A model generated the notes under the pieces. The model saw only the letters and a list, made by a program, of their open reading frames with translations, was not told the DNA's origin and made no database searches. Both the position numbers and the translations under genes were made by a program. From the NCBI GenBank assembly GCA_000403315.2, contig KE159636.1:1463740-1527739 (forward strand): DNA of 64,000 nt. Direction: 5' to 3'. Position 1 is the stretch's first letter; each line of letters begins with the position of its first letter. Of this stretch, positions 1 to 9,796 are shown piece by piece. Source of the stretch: Lachnospiraceae bacterium A2 (GTDB taxonomy: Bacteria; Bacillota; Clostridia; Lachnospirales; Lachnospiraceae).

Positions 1-51
1 CCTTTTGGCTCTATAGTATAGGCTATTATACAAAATGGGGAAACTCAAAAA
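1..51. repeat. End of a dispersed palindromic repeat, truncated by the window edge
   Basis: These 51 bases recur without mismatch at 20732-20782. A shorter inverted relative lies at 20582-20626. The shared block ends in CAAAATGGGGAAACTCAAAAA in both direct copies, and the sequences diverge immediately after it. At the 20.6-kb locus the block is one arm of a ~200-bp inverted-repeat unit, so this copy is probably the right arm of another unit that begins before the window. The direct match and its end are seen; MITE-like nature is inferred. Confidence 0.7.
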
Positions 52-142
52 AACAGAATATTCCAGCCAATCAAATATCGGTGAATACGACAAGCTGTTT
101 TGAAATAAAAATAGGATAAATAAAGTTGGCAGGGGAATTTCC

Positions 143-367
143 ATGAAACAAGAGGGCTGCAAATATTTGGAACGGAAACAAAATGGGGTGCAGGTGATAC
201 TGGAATTTCCGAGAAAACCGGAAAATGAAGAAGATATAAAAAAGGAAGAAAAGACAAAAAGGGAAGTGAAAGAAATTCTCTCCGGTATCCTTCAGGAACA
301 TTTGCTGAAAAATTCCATATTGATTCAGAAACCAGAAAAAGGGGAGGCGGTACATGGACGGAAATAA
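143..367 (+). CDS. Small protein preceding the serine recombinase (TnpW-like)
   Basis: This encodes 74 residues that are highly charged and rich in Lys and Glu. It overlaps the start of the recombinase gene by 14 bases, so the two are translationally coupled. A purine-rich GCAGGGGA lies 6 bases before the ATG. Small proteins placed just upstream of a large serine recombinase are usual in Tn4451/Tn1549-type elements, where one is called TnpW; the length and a VQVILEFP-type beta strand followed by a charged helix fit that group loosely. Function is unknown. The gene is probably real, but the family assignment is inference. Confidence 0.55.
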   Translation: MKQEGCKYLERKQNGVQVILEFPRKPENEEDIKKEEKTKREVKEILSGILQEHLLKNSILIQKPEKGEAVHGRK

Positions 368-2087
368 GAACCTGATTCCAGACAGGGAGATACATAAGAA
401 ACGTGTCAGAATGTTATTGCGTGTCAGTTCCGACCAGCAGCTAGAATCAGATGGGGATTTGAAAGTACAAAGACAGATTATTTTAGAGTATGTAAAAAGC
501 CATCCTGGCTGGGTATTAGATGGAAAAGAATATTTTGAAGGCAGTAACAGCGGATACAAAAATTCTGTTGCAGACAGGGAAATATTACAGGAAGCATATA
601 AAGACGCATCCAATGGGGAATATGATATTCTGGCCGTATACAAAGATGACCGGATCGGGCGCAGGATGTGGGAGATCGGCGGTTACATTATGTCTTTAAA
701 AAGCCTTGGCGTAGATATTTATACGGTAAAAGACGGATGCATTTCCCCGGAACATAATGATATCATGGGGCAGATGATGTTAGCATTACGGTATGGAAAC
801 GCCCAAAAAAGCAGTGCAGACACTGGGATGCGTGTCAAAGATACTGCCAGGAAATTAGTCCAGGCAGGAAAATTTATGGGAGGGAAACCTCCTTATGGAT
901 ATCAGTTAGAGTATTCCGGTGAAATCAGCAAGCATGGACGGGCCTTGAAACATTTAGTTATTCAGCCTAAGCAGGCAGGGGTAGTGAAGTATATCTATGA
1001 ATTGTCTTTATATAAAGAATATGGTTCCGCCAAAATTGCAAACATCCTGAACACAGAAGAACAGTACCAAAACCTTGCCCCTAATGACGTTTGGAAAAGC
1101 GGGACGGTTACCAGTATATTGACAAATCCAATTTATGCAGGTTATACCGCTTACAACCGCAGGGAACCTCTGAATGGCAGGCACCGCAGCCTGGACAGGG
1201 AAGAATGGGTTCTTTCCGAAAGGGCAAATCCCAATCTTGCCATAATTGACGAGGGCACATGGCAGGAAGTACAAAGAAAACGGGAAATGCGAAGCGGTAA
1301 ATATACGAAGCCACTGAAAAATCAGGATGTAACAGTAATAGGGCGGAACGATGGCATGTTATCCTTGGTAGATGTTCTGTATTGCGGGTATTGTGGCTGT
1401 AAAATGGTGAATGGGAGTAAATATAACTACTGGACAATTAAGGGAACCGGAGAGTGCAGAACGAGCAAAACAGCCATTTATAAATGCCAGAATGCATGGC
1501 AAGGCGTACCTCATGATAAAACAAAGCAATACCGGGCGGATATGGTGGAACCGATTGTATATGGGGCTCTGGCAGAGTATATTGGCAAATTACAAGAAAA
1601 CGATAATATCTTTGAACAGATTGCTGCAAATAACAGCATGGAAAAAAAGAGAAAGGAAAAAGAATTATGCGTGGCAAAGAAAAAACTCGAAAAAATCAGA
1701 CGTGAGATTAATATTATGGAAGAACATATCCCCGAAGCAATGACAGGGGAATATGCATTATCTTTGGATAAACTAAGTCTTCTCATAGACAAGAAAACAG
1801 AGCAGGAGAAACAGCAAATAGATGCCATACGGGAAAAAGAAGCTATCTTACAAAACACTGCCATCACCGCAAACGATTGGGAAGATATCAGAAAGAAAAT
1901 ACCGACATGGCGTGAAATGTTTCTACATGCCGATACACCGACCAAACGGGTGCTGGTAAACAAACTGATAGAACGTATTGACATTACCAGAGAAAAGCTG
2001 ACTATCAGGTTTAAAATCAGTCTGGAAGAGTTTTTGCCCCAGTCCCGAATCACTGATAACGGAGTGGTACCGGAACAAAGGCTATGA
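354..2087 (+). CDS. Large serine recombinase (site-specific integrase/transposase)
   Basis: This is a 577-residue DNA recombinase of the large serine family, which excises and inserts mobile elements through a 5'-phosphoserine intermediate. The N-terminal resolvase-type catalytic domain carries LLRVSSDQQ with the presumed nucleophilic serine near residue 25, and the IGRRMWE segment. A recombinase DNA-binding domain follows (about 165-320, including GGKPPYGYQ), then a zinc ribbon (CGYCGCKM and a later Cys pair, about 345-385), then a coiled coil (about 420-520). The length is normal for the family. The start at 354 has GGGGAGGCGG just upstream. The stop codon overlaps the sequence where a beheaded chromosomal gene resumes, so this gene ends at or within a few bases of an element boundary. 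No attachment sites can be proven from this window alone. Confidence 0.93.
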   Translation: MDGNKNLIPDREIHKKRVRMLLRVSSDQQLESDGDLKVQRQIILEYVKSHPGWVLDGKEYFEGSNSGYKNSVADREILQEAYKDASNGEYDILAVYKDDRIGRRMWEIGGYIMSLKSLGVDIYTVKDGCISPEHNDIMGQMMLALRYGNAQKSSADTGMRVKDTARKLVQAGKFMGGKPPYGYQLEYSGEISKHGRALKHLVIQPKQAGVVKYIYELSLYKEYGSAKIANILNTEEQYQNLAPNDVWKSGTVTSILTNPIYAGYTAYNRREPLNGRHRSLDREEWVLSERANPNLAIIDEGTWQEVQRKREMRSGKYTKPLKNQDVTVIGRNDGMLSLVDVLYCGYCGCKMVNGSKYNYWTIKGTGECRTSKTAIYKCQNAWQGVPHDKTKQYRADMVEPIVYGALAEYIGKLQENDNIFEQIAANNSMEKKRKEKELCVAKKKLEKIRREINIMEEHIPEAMTGEYALSLDKLSLLIDKKTEQEKQQIDAIREKEAILQNTAITANDWEDIRKKIPTWREMFLHADTPTKRVLVNKLIERIDITREKLTIRFKISLEEFLPQSRITDNGVVPEQRL

Positions 2088-2652
2088 TTTTACCATCACC
2101 TCCTCCACCGCATACGACCATAAATGGGTTTACGGCAGGAACTATTTTGCCAGCATTTCCCGTGTAGTAGATGAAATGTTTACCAACTTCCTCTCAAGGC
2201 CAAATGTGAAGCAGCCCATCCTGACCCAGTACTGCGACGGCCAGCGGGTGTCCTGCCCCAACTGGCTCAGCCAATGGGGTTCCAAGTATCTGGGGGATCA
2301 GAATTACAGCGCCATAGAAATTATCCGTTACTATTATGGAAGCAACATGTACATTAACGAAGCAGAAGAAATTTCCGGCATCCCGGCGTCCTGGCCCCGG
2401 GAAAACCTGCGGGTAGGCTCCAGCGGTGCAAAAGTCCGCCAGATGCAGGAGCAGCTAAACCGCATTGCCCAAGTTTATAGCTCTATTCCGAGGATTGCAG
2501 CAGACGGTTCCTTTGGGCCTGCCACAGAAGCGGCTGTCCGCAGGTTCCAGTCAGTGTTCGGCCTGCCCCAGACCGGGGTGGTGGACTATGCCACATGGTA
2601 TAAAATTTCAGAAATCTATGTAGGCGTCACCCGGATCGCTGAATTAGTGTAA
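2080..2652 (+). pseudogene. Peptidoglycan-binding (spore-type) protein, N-terminus removed
   Basis: The reading frame is open from 2080, with no start codon suited to a full-length protein. It encodes about 190 residues. The first part (GYDFTITSSTAYDHKW...) and the GLSQWG-like stretch (CPNWLSQWGSKYLGDQ) resemble a conserved clostridial family of spore-associated proteins. The end is a peptidoglycan_binding_1 repeat with LRVGSSGAKVRQMQEQLN and DGSFGPATEAAVRRFQ. The family is normally about twice this long with a further N-terminal region. The 5' part is missing at exactly the point where the serine recombinase gene stops, so the gene was probably split by insertion of that element. A short product could start at the ATG at 2176, but it would lack half of the conserved region. 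Confidence 0.75.
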
Positions 2653-2777
2653 TCTGAATCGCCAAATTTCCAGAAAATAGGTGACAATGGGGTAGATTCC
2701 AGTTATACTAAAGTGGACTAGACTATCTATGGATGGTGCTTAGCGATACCAAACGAAGCGTATAGGAGGAAACATTC

Positions 2778-3600
<823 letters not shown>

Positions 3601-3748
3601 TTTTTGTAAAAAAATTGATGAATTCCCAAACTTTTCTTGTATATTTTGACGAAACATTATAAAATAGAAGGAGATGGAGTCAAATAGCAAAGCCCGGTGC
3701 AGGAAGCGCCCCAGTTTCTGCCGCCGGGAGGAAGAAGGAAGGGTATTC

Positions 3749-5752
3749 ATGGATAAAAAGGGTCAAATCAAAGAAAAACAGGGAATCATATCCATCAGGA
3801 TGAAGCTGCTGGCAATTATTGTGCCAATTGTAGTAGCCCTGATGGTAGCGCTGGTGCTGGTGGCTTACCGCACGTCGGCGGAAATTATTGAGGATTATTC
3901 CAAAAATCTTTTGGAATCGTCTGTGGGGAACCAGTCCGCCCAGATAGAAGGCTGGCTGAATGAAAATATTGAAGCGTTCCAGGCAGTGAAAGCGGCGATT
4001 GAAAATACCAGGCCGGATGATAAACAGTTACAGGCAATTTTAGACGGGTACTACAACTACAATTCCAATTACCCCAACGGCCTTTACATTGCAGACCGGG
4101 AAGGGAACATGTTCCAGGCTTCCGAAGCCCCCAAAGACGAGGGGAACCCAGTGGACAGCACATGGTACCAGGAAGGCCTGACAAGGGTCAATATGGCGGT
4201 AGGCTCTGCCCATGTAAATTCCCATGGGGAAAACGTTATCAGCGCTTCCGGCATTTTAAACGACGGTTCCGGGCAGACAAGGGTTATTTCAGCCGACATG
4301 ACATTAGACCGGATTTCCATTATTGTCAATGGGTTTATTGAAATGGAGGATGCGGAATCCTTCCTTGTGGACGGCAGGGACGGGACAATCCTTGCCAACC
4401 GGGACCAGTCGCTGATAAATAAGAAAATAGGCAGCGAGGGCAGCAGCCAGTTCCAGAAGCAGGTAGGGGAGCAGATTGCAGCCCGCAATTACGATTTCAG
4501 CGTGCTGGATGGGAACATGACGGTGTTCCAGAAAGTGGCGGGGACTGACTGGATTCTGGTTTCCTATGTGCCAAGGAAGGTAGTCTTGGCAGATTTAGAC
4601 CGGCTGCGGATGATAATGGCAATTATCAGCGGTGTGTCCATTTTGGTTTTGTGCCTTGTCATTGAGCGGGTGACGCATGTGGTAATCAGCCCGGTAAAGA
4701 AGCTGACGGCAGTCATTACGGCTATGACGGAAGGGGATTTTACCGTAACGGTCAACAGCAAGGGGCATGATGAAATTGCGGTGATGAGCCGGAGCTTGGA
4801 GCGGTTTATCCATTCCATGAAGGAAATGATTTCCTCTATGGGCAATATTTCCAGCCGCCTTGGGACGCAGGCAGATACCAGCGACAACATGTCAAGGCAG
4901 ATGGAAACGGCGGCGTCCATCCAGTCGGAATCCATGGGCGAGCTGAATTCCACGGTGGACCAGCTTTCCCTTTCAGTCTATGAGATTGCGGAAAATGCCA
5001 CGAAACTGGCTGGGGTTGTGGCAGATACCAAAGAGGACAGCAACAATGTAGAACAAAAAATGCAGGAAACCGTGGATGTTTCCAAAAAGGGAAGGCAGGA
5101 CATGGAGCGCGTGGGGCGGGAGCTGGATAATATCCGGGCTTCCATCCGCAACTTAGAAGAAGCCGTAAACAAGGTAGGGACGGCTTCCGGGGAAATTGTG
5201 GCAATTGTCCAGTTAATTGGGAATATTGCAGAGGAAACAAACCTGCTCTCCTTAAATGCTTCTATTGAAGCGGCGCGGGCCGGGGAAGCCGGCCGCGGGT
5301 TTGCGGTGGTGGCTTCTGAAATCGGCAAGCTGGCAAACAACAGCACAGATTCCGTGGAGCATATCTCCAAGCTGATTGGGGAGGTCAATTCCCTTGTGGC
5401 AGACGCCGTGCGCCAGACCGGGAACAGTGCGGACGACATTGGGAAAAGCAGCGAGCTTATCCATACGGCTATTGACACATTCGAGAAGATTTTTGTAAAC
5501 ATACAGGAAACCAGCGAGCTTATTGACAATATGGTCGGGAAAATCAACGAGGTGGACGAGGTTGCGGCCAATGTGGCAGCCATATCCGAGGAACAGGCCG
5601 CAAGCTCCGATGAAATCCTTGCCACTTCCGAAAACATGCTGGAACAGGCGAAAGGGATTGCAAAGAACAGCGCAAACGTGGCGGAGGAATCCAAGAGCCT
5701 GACTGCTTCTTCTGAAGAATTGGCGGACCAGGTGAAGCTGTTCCGCATTTAA
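3749..5752 (+). CDS. Methyl-accepting chemotaxis protein with extracellular Cache-type sensor
   Basis: This 667-residue receptor reports ligand binding to the CheA/CheW kinase. The start at 3749 ([12 protein letters not shown]) follows a purine-rich GGAAGAAGGAAGG; an upstream in-frame ATG at 3674 abuts its own AAGGAG and is less likely. Order of parts: TM1 (about residues 18-40), periplasmic-type dCache sensor (about 41-280), TM2 (about 290-310), HAMP, then a cytoplasmic methyl-accepting domain with the hairpin tip [18 protein letters not shown] and [11 protein letters not shown]. It is followed 46 bases later by a sugar-binding lipoprotein gene and then an aldose epimerase gene, so a sugar or sugar-loaded binding protein is a reasonable ligand. 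That ligand is inferred from position only. Confidence 0.93.
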   Translation: MDKKGQIKEKQGIISIRMKLLAIIVPIVVALMVALVLVAYRTSAEIIEDYSKNLLESSVGNQSAQIEGWLNENIEAFQAVKAAIENTRPDDKQLQAILDGYYNYNSNYPNGLYIADREGNMFQASEAPKDEGNPVDSTWYQEGLTRVNMAVGSAHVNSHGENVISASGILNDGSGQTRVISADMTLDRISIIVNGFIEMEDAESFLVDGRDGTILANRDQSLINKKIGSEGSSQFQKQVGEQIAARNYDFSVLDGNMTVFQKVAGTDWILVSYVPRKVVLADLDRLRMIMAIISGVSILVLCLVIERVTHVVISPVKKLTAVITAMTEGDFTVTVNSKGHDEIAVMSRSLERFIHSMKEMISSMGNISSRLGTQADTSDNMSRQMETAASIQSESMGELNSTVDQLSLSVYEIAENATKLAGVVADTKEDSNNVEQKMQETVDVSKKGRQDMERVGRELDNIRASIRNLEEAVNKVGTASGEIVAIVQLIGNIAEETNLLSLNASIEAARAGEAGRGFAVVASEIGKLANNSTDSVEHISKLIGEVNSLVADAVRQTGNSADDIGKSSELIHTAIDTFEKIFVNIQETSELIDNMVGKINEVDEVAANVAAISEEQAASSDEILATSENMLEQAKGIAKNSANVAEESKSLTASSEELADQVKLFRI

Positions 5753-5798
5753 AGAAAAAGCAGCAAGAATTGTTTATGGAAGTTGAGGAGGGATTGCA

Positions 5799-6767
5799 AT
5801 GAAAAAAAGAGCGGGGTTATTGTTTGTGGTGGTATGGGCAATCGCCTGTATCTGTGGATGCGGGGGGAAAGAAGGTTCCCAGGCAGGCGGGAATGTGAAG
5901 ATTTATCTGTCGCTTTCTTCCGCAGATACCTTCCGTACCGTTTTGGTAAACAGCGCCAAGGAAACGGCGGAAAAAAACGGCGCGACGCTGGATGTGTATG
6001 AAGCAGACGAATCCATTGAGCTTCAGGTAGAGCAGATGAAGCAGGCAGTGGCTGAGGGATATGACGTGATTATGTGTTCCCCGGTAGATACCGGAACAAC
6101 GCTGGAATTAGAGGCAATTGCAGGGGAAACGCCCATTGTGTTTTTCAATAGCTGCCCAGACGAGTCAAGGTTAGAAGCGGATAAATATATGTATGTAGGT
6201 TCTGACGAAGGGGTTGCAGGGCAGTATCAGGCAGAATATATTTTGGATAAGATGGCAGGGAAGGAAGAAATAAATGTGGCGCTCCTGACAGGGCCAAGCA
6301 GCCACTCTGCAACAGAGGGCCGGACAGGGCAGTTTAAAAATACCCTGAATGATTCCGGGAAAAAGATTAATTATGTATTCCAAGACCAGGCAGACTGGGA
6401 CCAGGCCAAGGCAGAAGAATACTTCAACGTATTTCTTAGCACAGGGCAGGAATTTGACGTGGCAGTCTGCAATAACGACGCTATGGCTTTGGGGGTTATT
6501 GACGCCTGCAAAAAGAGCGGGATAGAAGGCGTGCCCATCCTTGGCATTGACGCCACGCAGGACGGGTGTGCGGCGATTGTTTCAGGCGACATGGCTTTTA
6601 CCGTATACCAGTCTGCCACCGGGCAGGGGGAATCTGCCGTCAAAGCAGCCATTGCCTTGGGGTCCGGCGGTTCTGCGGAAGGTTTGGAAGGCCTTTCGGA
6701 GGATGGGAAATATGTCTGGGTCCCTTTTGAAAAAGTGGACAGCACCAATGTGGAGAAATACCAGTAG
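5799..6767 (+). CDS. Sugar-binding lipoprotein (type 1 periplasmic binding protein fold)
   Basis: This 322-residue exported binding protein starts with a lipoprotein signal peptide: charged MKKR, hydrophobic core, and a Cys at CICGCGG as lipobox. The mature part has the RbsB/galactose-binding-protein pattern, with [44 protein letters not shown], a hinge-region [16 protein letters not shown] and [16 protein letters not shown] lies 8 bases before the ATG. No ABC permease or ATPase gene lies beside it. Because it directly follows a chemoreceptor gene, it may serve in ligand presentation for chemotaxis rather than transport. The ligand is unknown; a galactose- or ribose-like sugar is an inference. 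Confidence 0.88.
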   Translation: MKKRAGLLFVVVWAIACICGCGGKEGSQAGGNVKIYLSLSSADTFRTVLVNSAKETAEKNGATLDVYEADESIELQVEQMKQAVAEGYDVIMCSPVDTGTTLELEAIAGETPIVFFNSCPDESRLEADKYMYVGSDEGVAGQYQAEYILDKMAGKEEINVALLTGPSSHSATEGRTGQFKNTLNDSGKKINYVFQDQADWDQAKAEEYFNVFLSTGQEFDVAVCNNDAMALGVIDACKKSGIEGVPILGIDATQDGCAAIVSGDMAFTVYQSATGQGESAVKAAIALGSGGSAEGLEGLSEDGKYVWVPFEKVDSTNVEKYQ

Positions 6768-6880
6768 GCTAAGAAATGCAACATCAGGGAAATGCCAATA
6801 GGATTAGGATGCCAAAAGAGACAAAAAACAATCTGGGGTAATTTACCCTGCAAAAAATGTAAAAATAGAGGAGAGAAACT

Positions 6881-7762
6881 ATGGTCTATGAATTAAGCAA
6901 CGAAATGCTGACAGCACAGTTTTCCGACATGGGGGCAGAATTAATGTCCCTGAAAAATAACAAGACGGGGCAGGAGTATATGTGGCACGGCGACAAAAAG
7001 TACTGGGGACGCCGTTCCCCCATCCTGTTTCCCATGGTTGGGCGGTTAAGGGAAGGGAAATATACCTATAACGGCAAGGAATACCAAATGCCGCCCCATG
7101 GATTTGCAAGGGACAAGGAATTTAGCTGCATTTCAGAAAATAAAGAAGAAATCTGGTTTGCACTGGACGCAGACCCCAATACAAGGGAAATTTATCCCTT
7201 TGATTTCCGGCTGGAAATCGGCTACCGTCTGCAGGATCGTACGCTTACAGTCCTTTGGAAAGTAACCAATGAGGAAAAAAGCAAGGAGATGTATTTTTCC
7301 ATTGGGGCGCACCCGGCTTTCCTATGCCCCTTGAAAGAAGGGGAAAAGCAGAGTGAGTACAGCATACAGATGGACCAGGAGGAAGTGCTGTTTGCCAGGG
7401 CGGATTTAGGCACAGGGCTGATGTTCAACTACAAAAATATGCTGACCCTCCCGGGAGGAAGGCATTTGCTGGAAGAAGGCTTTTTTGACGAGGGAACCTA
7501 TATCATTGAAGATTACCAGGTGGGAAAAATTTCCTTGTCTGACCCGGATAATATGCCCTATATTACGGTAACCTTCCATTCCCCGCTGGTGGCGCTCTGG
7601 TCCCCAGAAAAGAAGAATGCGCCCTTTTTATGCATTGAGCCATGGTATGGCAGGTGCGACCGGGAAACCTTTGAGGGGACCTTGAAGGAACGGGAGTGGA
7701 GCAATACCCTTGCGCCGGGCGGGGTTTTTGAACGTTCTTACCAGATTACCGTTGAGCAGTAG
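6881..7762 (+). CDS. Aldose 1-epimerase family protein (LacX/GalM-like)
   Basis: This 293-residue mutarotase-like enzyme interconverts the alpha and beta anomers of aldoses in the cytoplasm. Family landmarks are MWHGDKKYWGRRSPILFP near the N-terminus, PPHGFARDKEF with a conserved His, FSIGAHPAFLCP with the second catalytic-type His, and CIEPWYGRCD with the acidic residue close to the C-terminus. Length is typical of the LacX-like subgroup. GAGGAG is placed 7 bases before the ATG. It follows the sugar-binding lipoprotein gene by 113 bases on the same strand and may belong to the same transcription unit. Confidence 0.9.
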   Translation: MVYELSNEMLTAQFSDMGAELMSLKNNKTGQEYMWHGDKKYWGRRSPILFPMVGRLREGKYTYNGKEYQMPPHGFARDKEFSCISENKEEIWFALDADPNTREIYPFDFRLEIGYRLQDRTLTVLWKVTNEEKSKEMYFSIGAHPAFLCPLKEGEKQSEYSIQMDQEEVLFARADLGTGLMFNYKNMLTLPGGRHLLEEGFFDEGTYIIEDYQVGKISLSDPDNMPYITVTFHSPLVALWSPEKKNAPFLCIEPWYGRCDRETFEGTLKEREWSNTLAPGGVFERSYQITVEQ

Positions 7763-7860
7763 GCAGGGGTAATTTCCAACACCTGTGAGAAGGCAGCAGT
7801 GGTTGCCAGAATCTGTGTGCAGAAGGCAGCAATAATTTCCAGAATCTGTGCAGCAGGCAA
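7763..7860. repeat. Imperfect tandem repeat of ~33 bp between two genes
   Basis: Three degenerate copies follow one another after the epimerase stop codon. The clearest two share AGAAGGCAGCA, then a variable stretch, then CCAGAATCTGTG; the first copy is more diverged. No gene is seen here. The array may reflect slippage; no function is evident. Confidence 0.5.
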
Positions 7861-7965
7861 AAAGAAGCAGGAATCCTTGCCAGCAAGGATGGAAACTGTA
7901 AAATTTGGGCATACTAAAGGGAAGCCATGCGCCAAACAGGGGCATGGGGAAAAGGAGTATGTCTT

Positions 7966-8334
7966 ATGAATTTTTTTAAGTGCACAGAATGCTGCAGCAT
8001 AGCAATGGAAATCGTTTCCGGAGGGCATGAAGGCGCAAAAGTGTTTCAGGAACTTTTGGCAAACACAACGGACGCATCCGGGGAAAAGCATGTCCCACTG
8101 GTGGAGAAGAAAGAAGGTTCCATTTTAGTAAAGGTAGGGGAACTGGAGCACCCAATGCTGGAGGAGCACCATATCATGTGGATTTATTTGGAAACGGAGC
8201 ATGGCGGTATGCTGCGCAAGCTGAACCCGGGGGATAAGCCGGAAGCAGAGTTTTGCATTTCCCCGGAGGACAAGCCAGTGGCAGCCTATGAGTACTGTAA
8301 CCTGCATGGCCTTTGGAAAGCGGAGATAAAATAA
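7966..8334 (+). CDS. Superoxide reductase (desulfoferrodoxin-family, class II-like)
   Basis: This 122-residue iron protein reduces superoxide to hydrogen peroxide in anaerobes. The start at 7966 (MNFFKCTECC) has AAAGGAG about 9 bases upstream; an earlier in-frame ATG at 7927 lacks one. The iron-centre ligands of the SOR domain are visible: the His of GEKHVP, the two His residues in HPMLEEHHIMWIYLE, and the Cys and His of YCNLHGLW at the C-terminus. The N-terminus has only a CTECC cluster, so a complete desulforedoxin FeCys4 domain is doubtful, although CTEC resembles a vestige of it. A strong terminator follows, so the gene appears to end its unit. Confidence 0.88.
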   Translation: MNFFKCTECCSIAMEIVSGGHEGAKVFQELLANTTDASGEKHVPLVEKKEGSILVKVGELEHPMLEEHHIMWIYLETEHGGMLRKLNPGDKPEAEFCISPEDKPVAAYEYCNLHGLWKAEIK

Positions 8335-8365
8335 GGGCTGCGCTATTGGTTTTTTCGGGAATGAT

Positions 8366-8410
8366 CCGCGCCGCTTTACCGTGGTTGGTAAGGCGGTGCG
8401 GATGTTTTTA
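8366..8410 (+). terminator. Rho-independent terminator after superoxide reductase
   Basis: A GC-rich hairpin (ATCCGCGCCGC paired with GGCGGTGCGGAT around a short loop) is followed by GTTTTTA, 30-75 bases after the superoxide reductase stop. Confidence 0.7.
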
Positions 8411-8525
8411 TCGCGCTATGCGCAAAGTGTCCAAGCCCCTCATGAGTGAGGGGTAGGGGAGTTGAAGTGGGCTTGCCCACTTTGTTCTCTTATAGGAAAG
8501 ACCGTATTGTTGGAGGATACCAGAT

Positions 8526-8960
8526 ATGATTAGAGAAATAGGGAAAAATGATTTAGATGGGTTATTAAGATTGTATATGCAGCTGCATGACAATCCTATG
8601 CCGGAAAAAACGGCTGAACTTTTGCAGATTTGGGATGGCATTTTTCAGGATAAAAATCATCATGTGATTGTTGCTGAAGAAAATGGGGAAATCGTATCTT
8701 CTTGTGTCTGCGTCATTATCCTCAATATGACTCACAACCAGCAGCCGTATGCGTTTATTGAAAATGTGATAACTGATGAAAAGTTCAGGAACAGAGGGCT
8801 GGCAACGCAATGCCTGAATTTTGCAAAAGAGATTGCCTTAAAAGAAAACTGTTATAAGATGATGCTGCTAACAGGTTCCAAGAAAGAAAGTACATTGGAT
8901 TTTTACAGAAAAGCAGGGTACAACAGTGAAGACAAAACAGCATTTATTCAATGGATATAA
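8526..8960 (+). CDS. GNAT-family N-acetyltransferase
   Basis: This 144-residue single-domain acetyl-CoA-dependent transferase has the acetyl-CoA loop at residues ~84-95 (VITDEKFRNRGLATQ), matching the family R/Q-x-x-G-x-G/A pattern. Motif B follows as NCYKMMLLTGSK with DFYRKAGY. The N-terminus (MIREIGKNDLDGLLRLYMQLHD) is typical. TTGGAGG lies about 7 bases before the ATG. The substrate cannot be read from sequence. The gene is AT-richer than its left neighbours and abuts a dead Fic gene on the other strand, so it lies in a disturbed patch that may be acquired. Confidence 0.87.
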   Translation: MIREIGKNDLDGLLRLYMQLHDNPMPEKTAELLQIWDGIFQDKNHHVIVAEENGEIVSSCVCVIILNMTHNQQPYAFIENVITDEKFRNRGLATQCLNFAKEIALKENCYKMMLLTGSKKESTLDFYRKAGYNSEDKTAFIQWI

Positions 8961-8964
8961 CCTG

Positions 8965-9730
8965 GCAATGGAAGAAGTATAATAACCCGGTAAATAGCTG
9001 TTAATTATCCGTGACAATGGCAGATATTTTATCTTTTCCATACCTTTTTGATATAAAAAGGACTGCATCAATATCCTTGCCATTCATCCATTCCCATCAC
9101 AGAATGGATGGATATAGACAAAATAAAAATGCAGGATGCTTGCTGTCAGCCATACATTCAGTGCGGAAGTGCTTGCGAATGCAAACCATTCCTCCATCAT
9201 TTCCCTAATCATATCAGGCTTTGCTGGTGTATGTACTACAGAGGTACCGCTTCCCACGTAAACCATGCCTGCCCGAAATTGTGTTCCTGCAAGTCCTTCA
9301 TTTTCACAGACATCTTTTGTTACAATCTCCCATAGCTTCCGTATATTGCCTATGGTTATTTTGTTTTCATAGGCGTAATTCATTCATGCATGGTATTTAC
9401 CACCATTTTATCATCCTTAGATTCCGGCTTTTCATATGCCTTTCTGACATTTTCGACCGTTGTCCCTGCCCCTTCAATAGTAGCAGAATGAAAAGCATCC
9501 AGTAAAATAATATCTTTTGCTTTCTTCTCACTGCTGATTTTCGGGTACAAAAGTTCAATGGATTCCAGATGTTTCTGGATTTCTGCTGTCTGCACCATGT
9601 AAACCGCCGTATTTTGCAACCCATGTAAAGGCAAAAGCTCCCTATGCTGTTTCCTGTACTGCAGTTCCTGCGTTGCCGGCTCAATTCCCGCTTTTTCCTT
9701 GATTCTTAATTTTTCATAGGATTCATACAT
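8965..9730 (-). pseudogene. Fic-family AMP-transferase gene, inactivated
   Basis: Read on the minus strand from 9730, the product has an N-terminal Fic_N-like part with HSATIEGAGTTVENV (a motif resembling the inhibitory-helix S/T-x-x-x-E-G). It continues to MNYAYENKITIGNIRKLWE and ends with the Fic core HPFCDGNG. Two lesions are visible. A frameshift lies at 9380-9383, where the first frame ends in TGA overlapping the next ATG. An in-frame TGA at 9084-9086 stands exactly where the core motif should have Arg (HPFxDGNGR), and is followed in frame by MARILMQSFLYQKG. The C-terminal region is cut off near the end of the neighbouring acetyltransferase gene. No functional Fic protein is expected. 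Confidence 0.85.
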
Positions 9731-9796
9731 AAATGATTCCCCTTTTCTGTGATTTCTGGCTTCTTTATGGAGATGTTCAGCCGCCTATTTTAAAAC

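Noticed and set aside
2660-2763. Riboswitch or antiterminator upstream of the beta-glucosidase remnant
   Set aside because: No recognisable conserved core or paired terminator/antiterminator could be drawn with confidence.
4978-5748. Long open frame opposite the chemoreceptor signalling domain (256 codons, minus strand)
   Set aside because: Ser/Ala-rich shadow of the conserved receptor coding sequence, with no ribosome site.
7763-7860. CRISPR-like array
   Set aside because: Only three degenerate, directly abutting copies with no spacers and no cas genes in the window.
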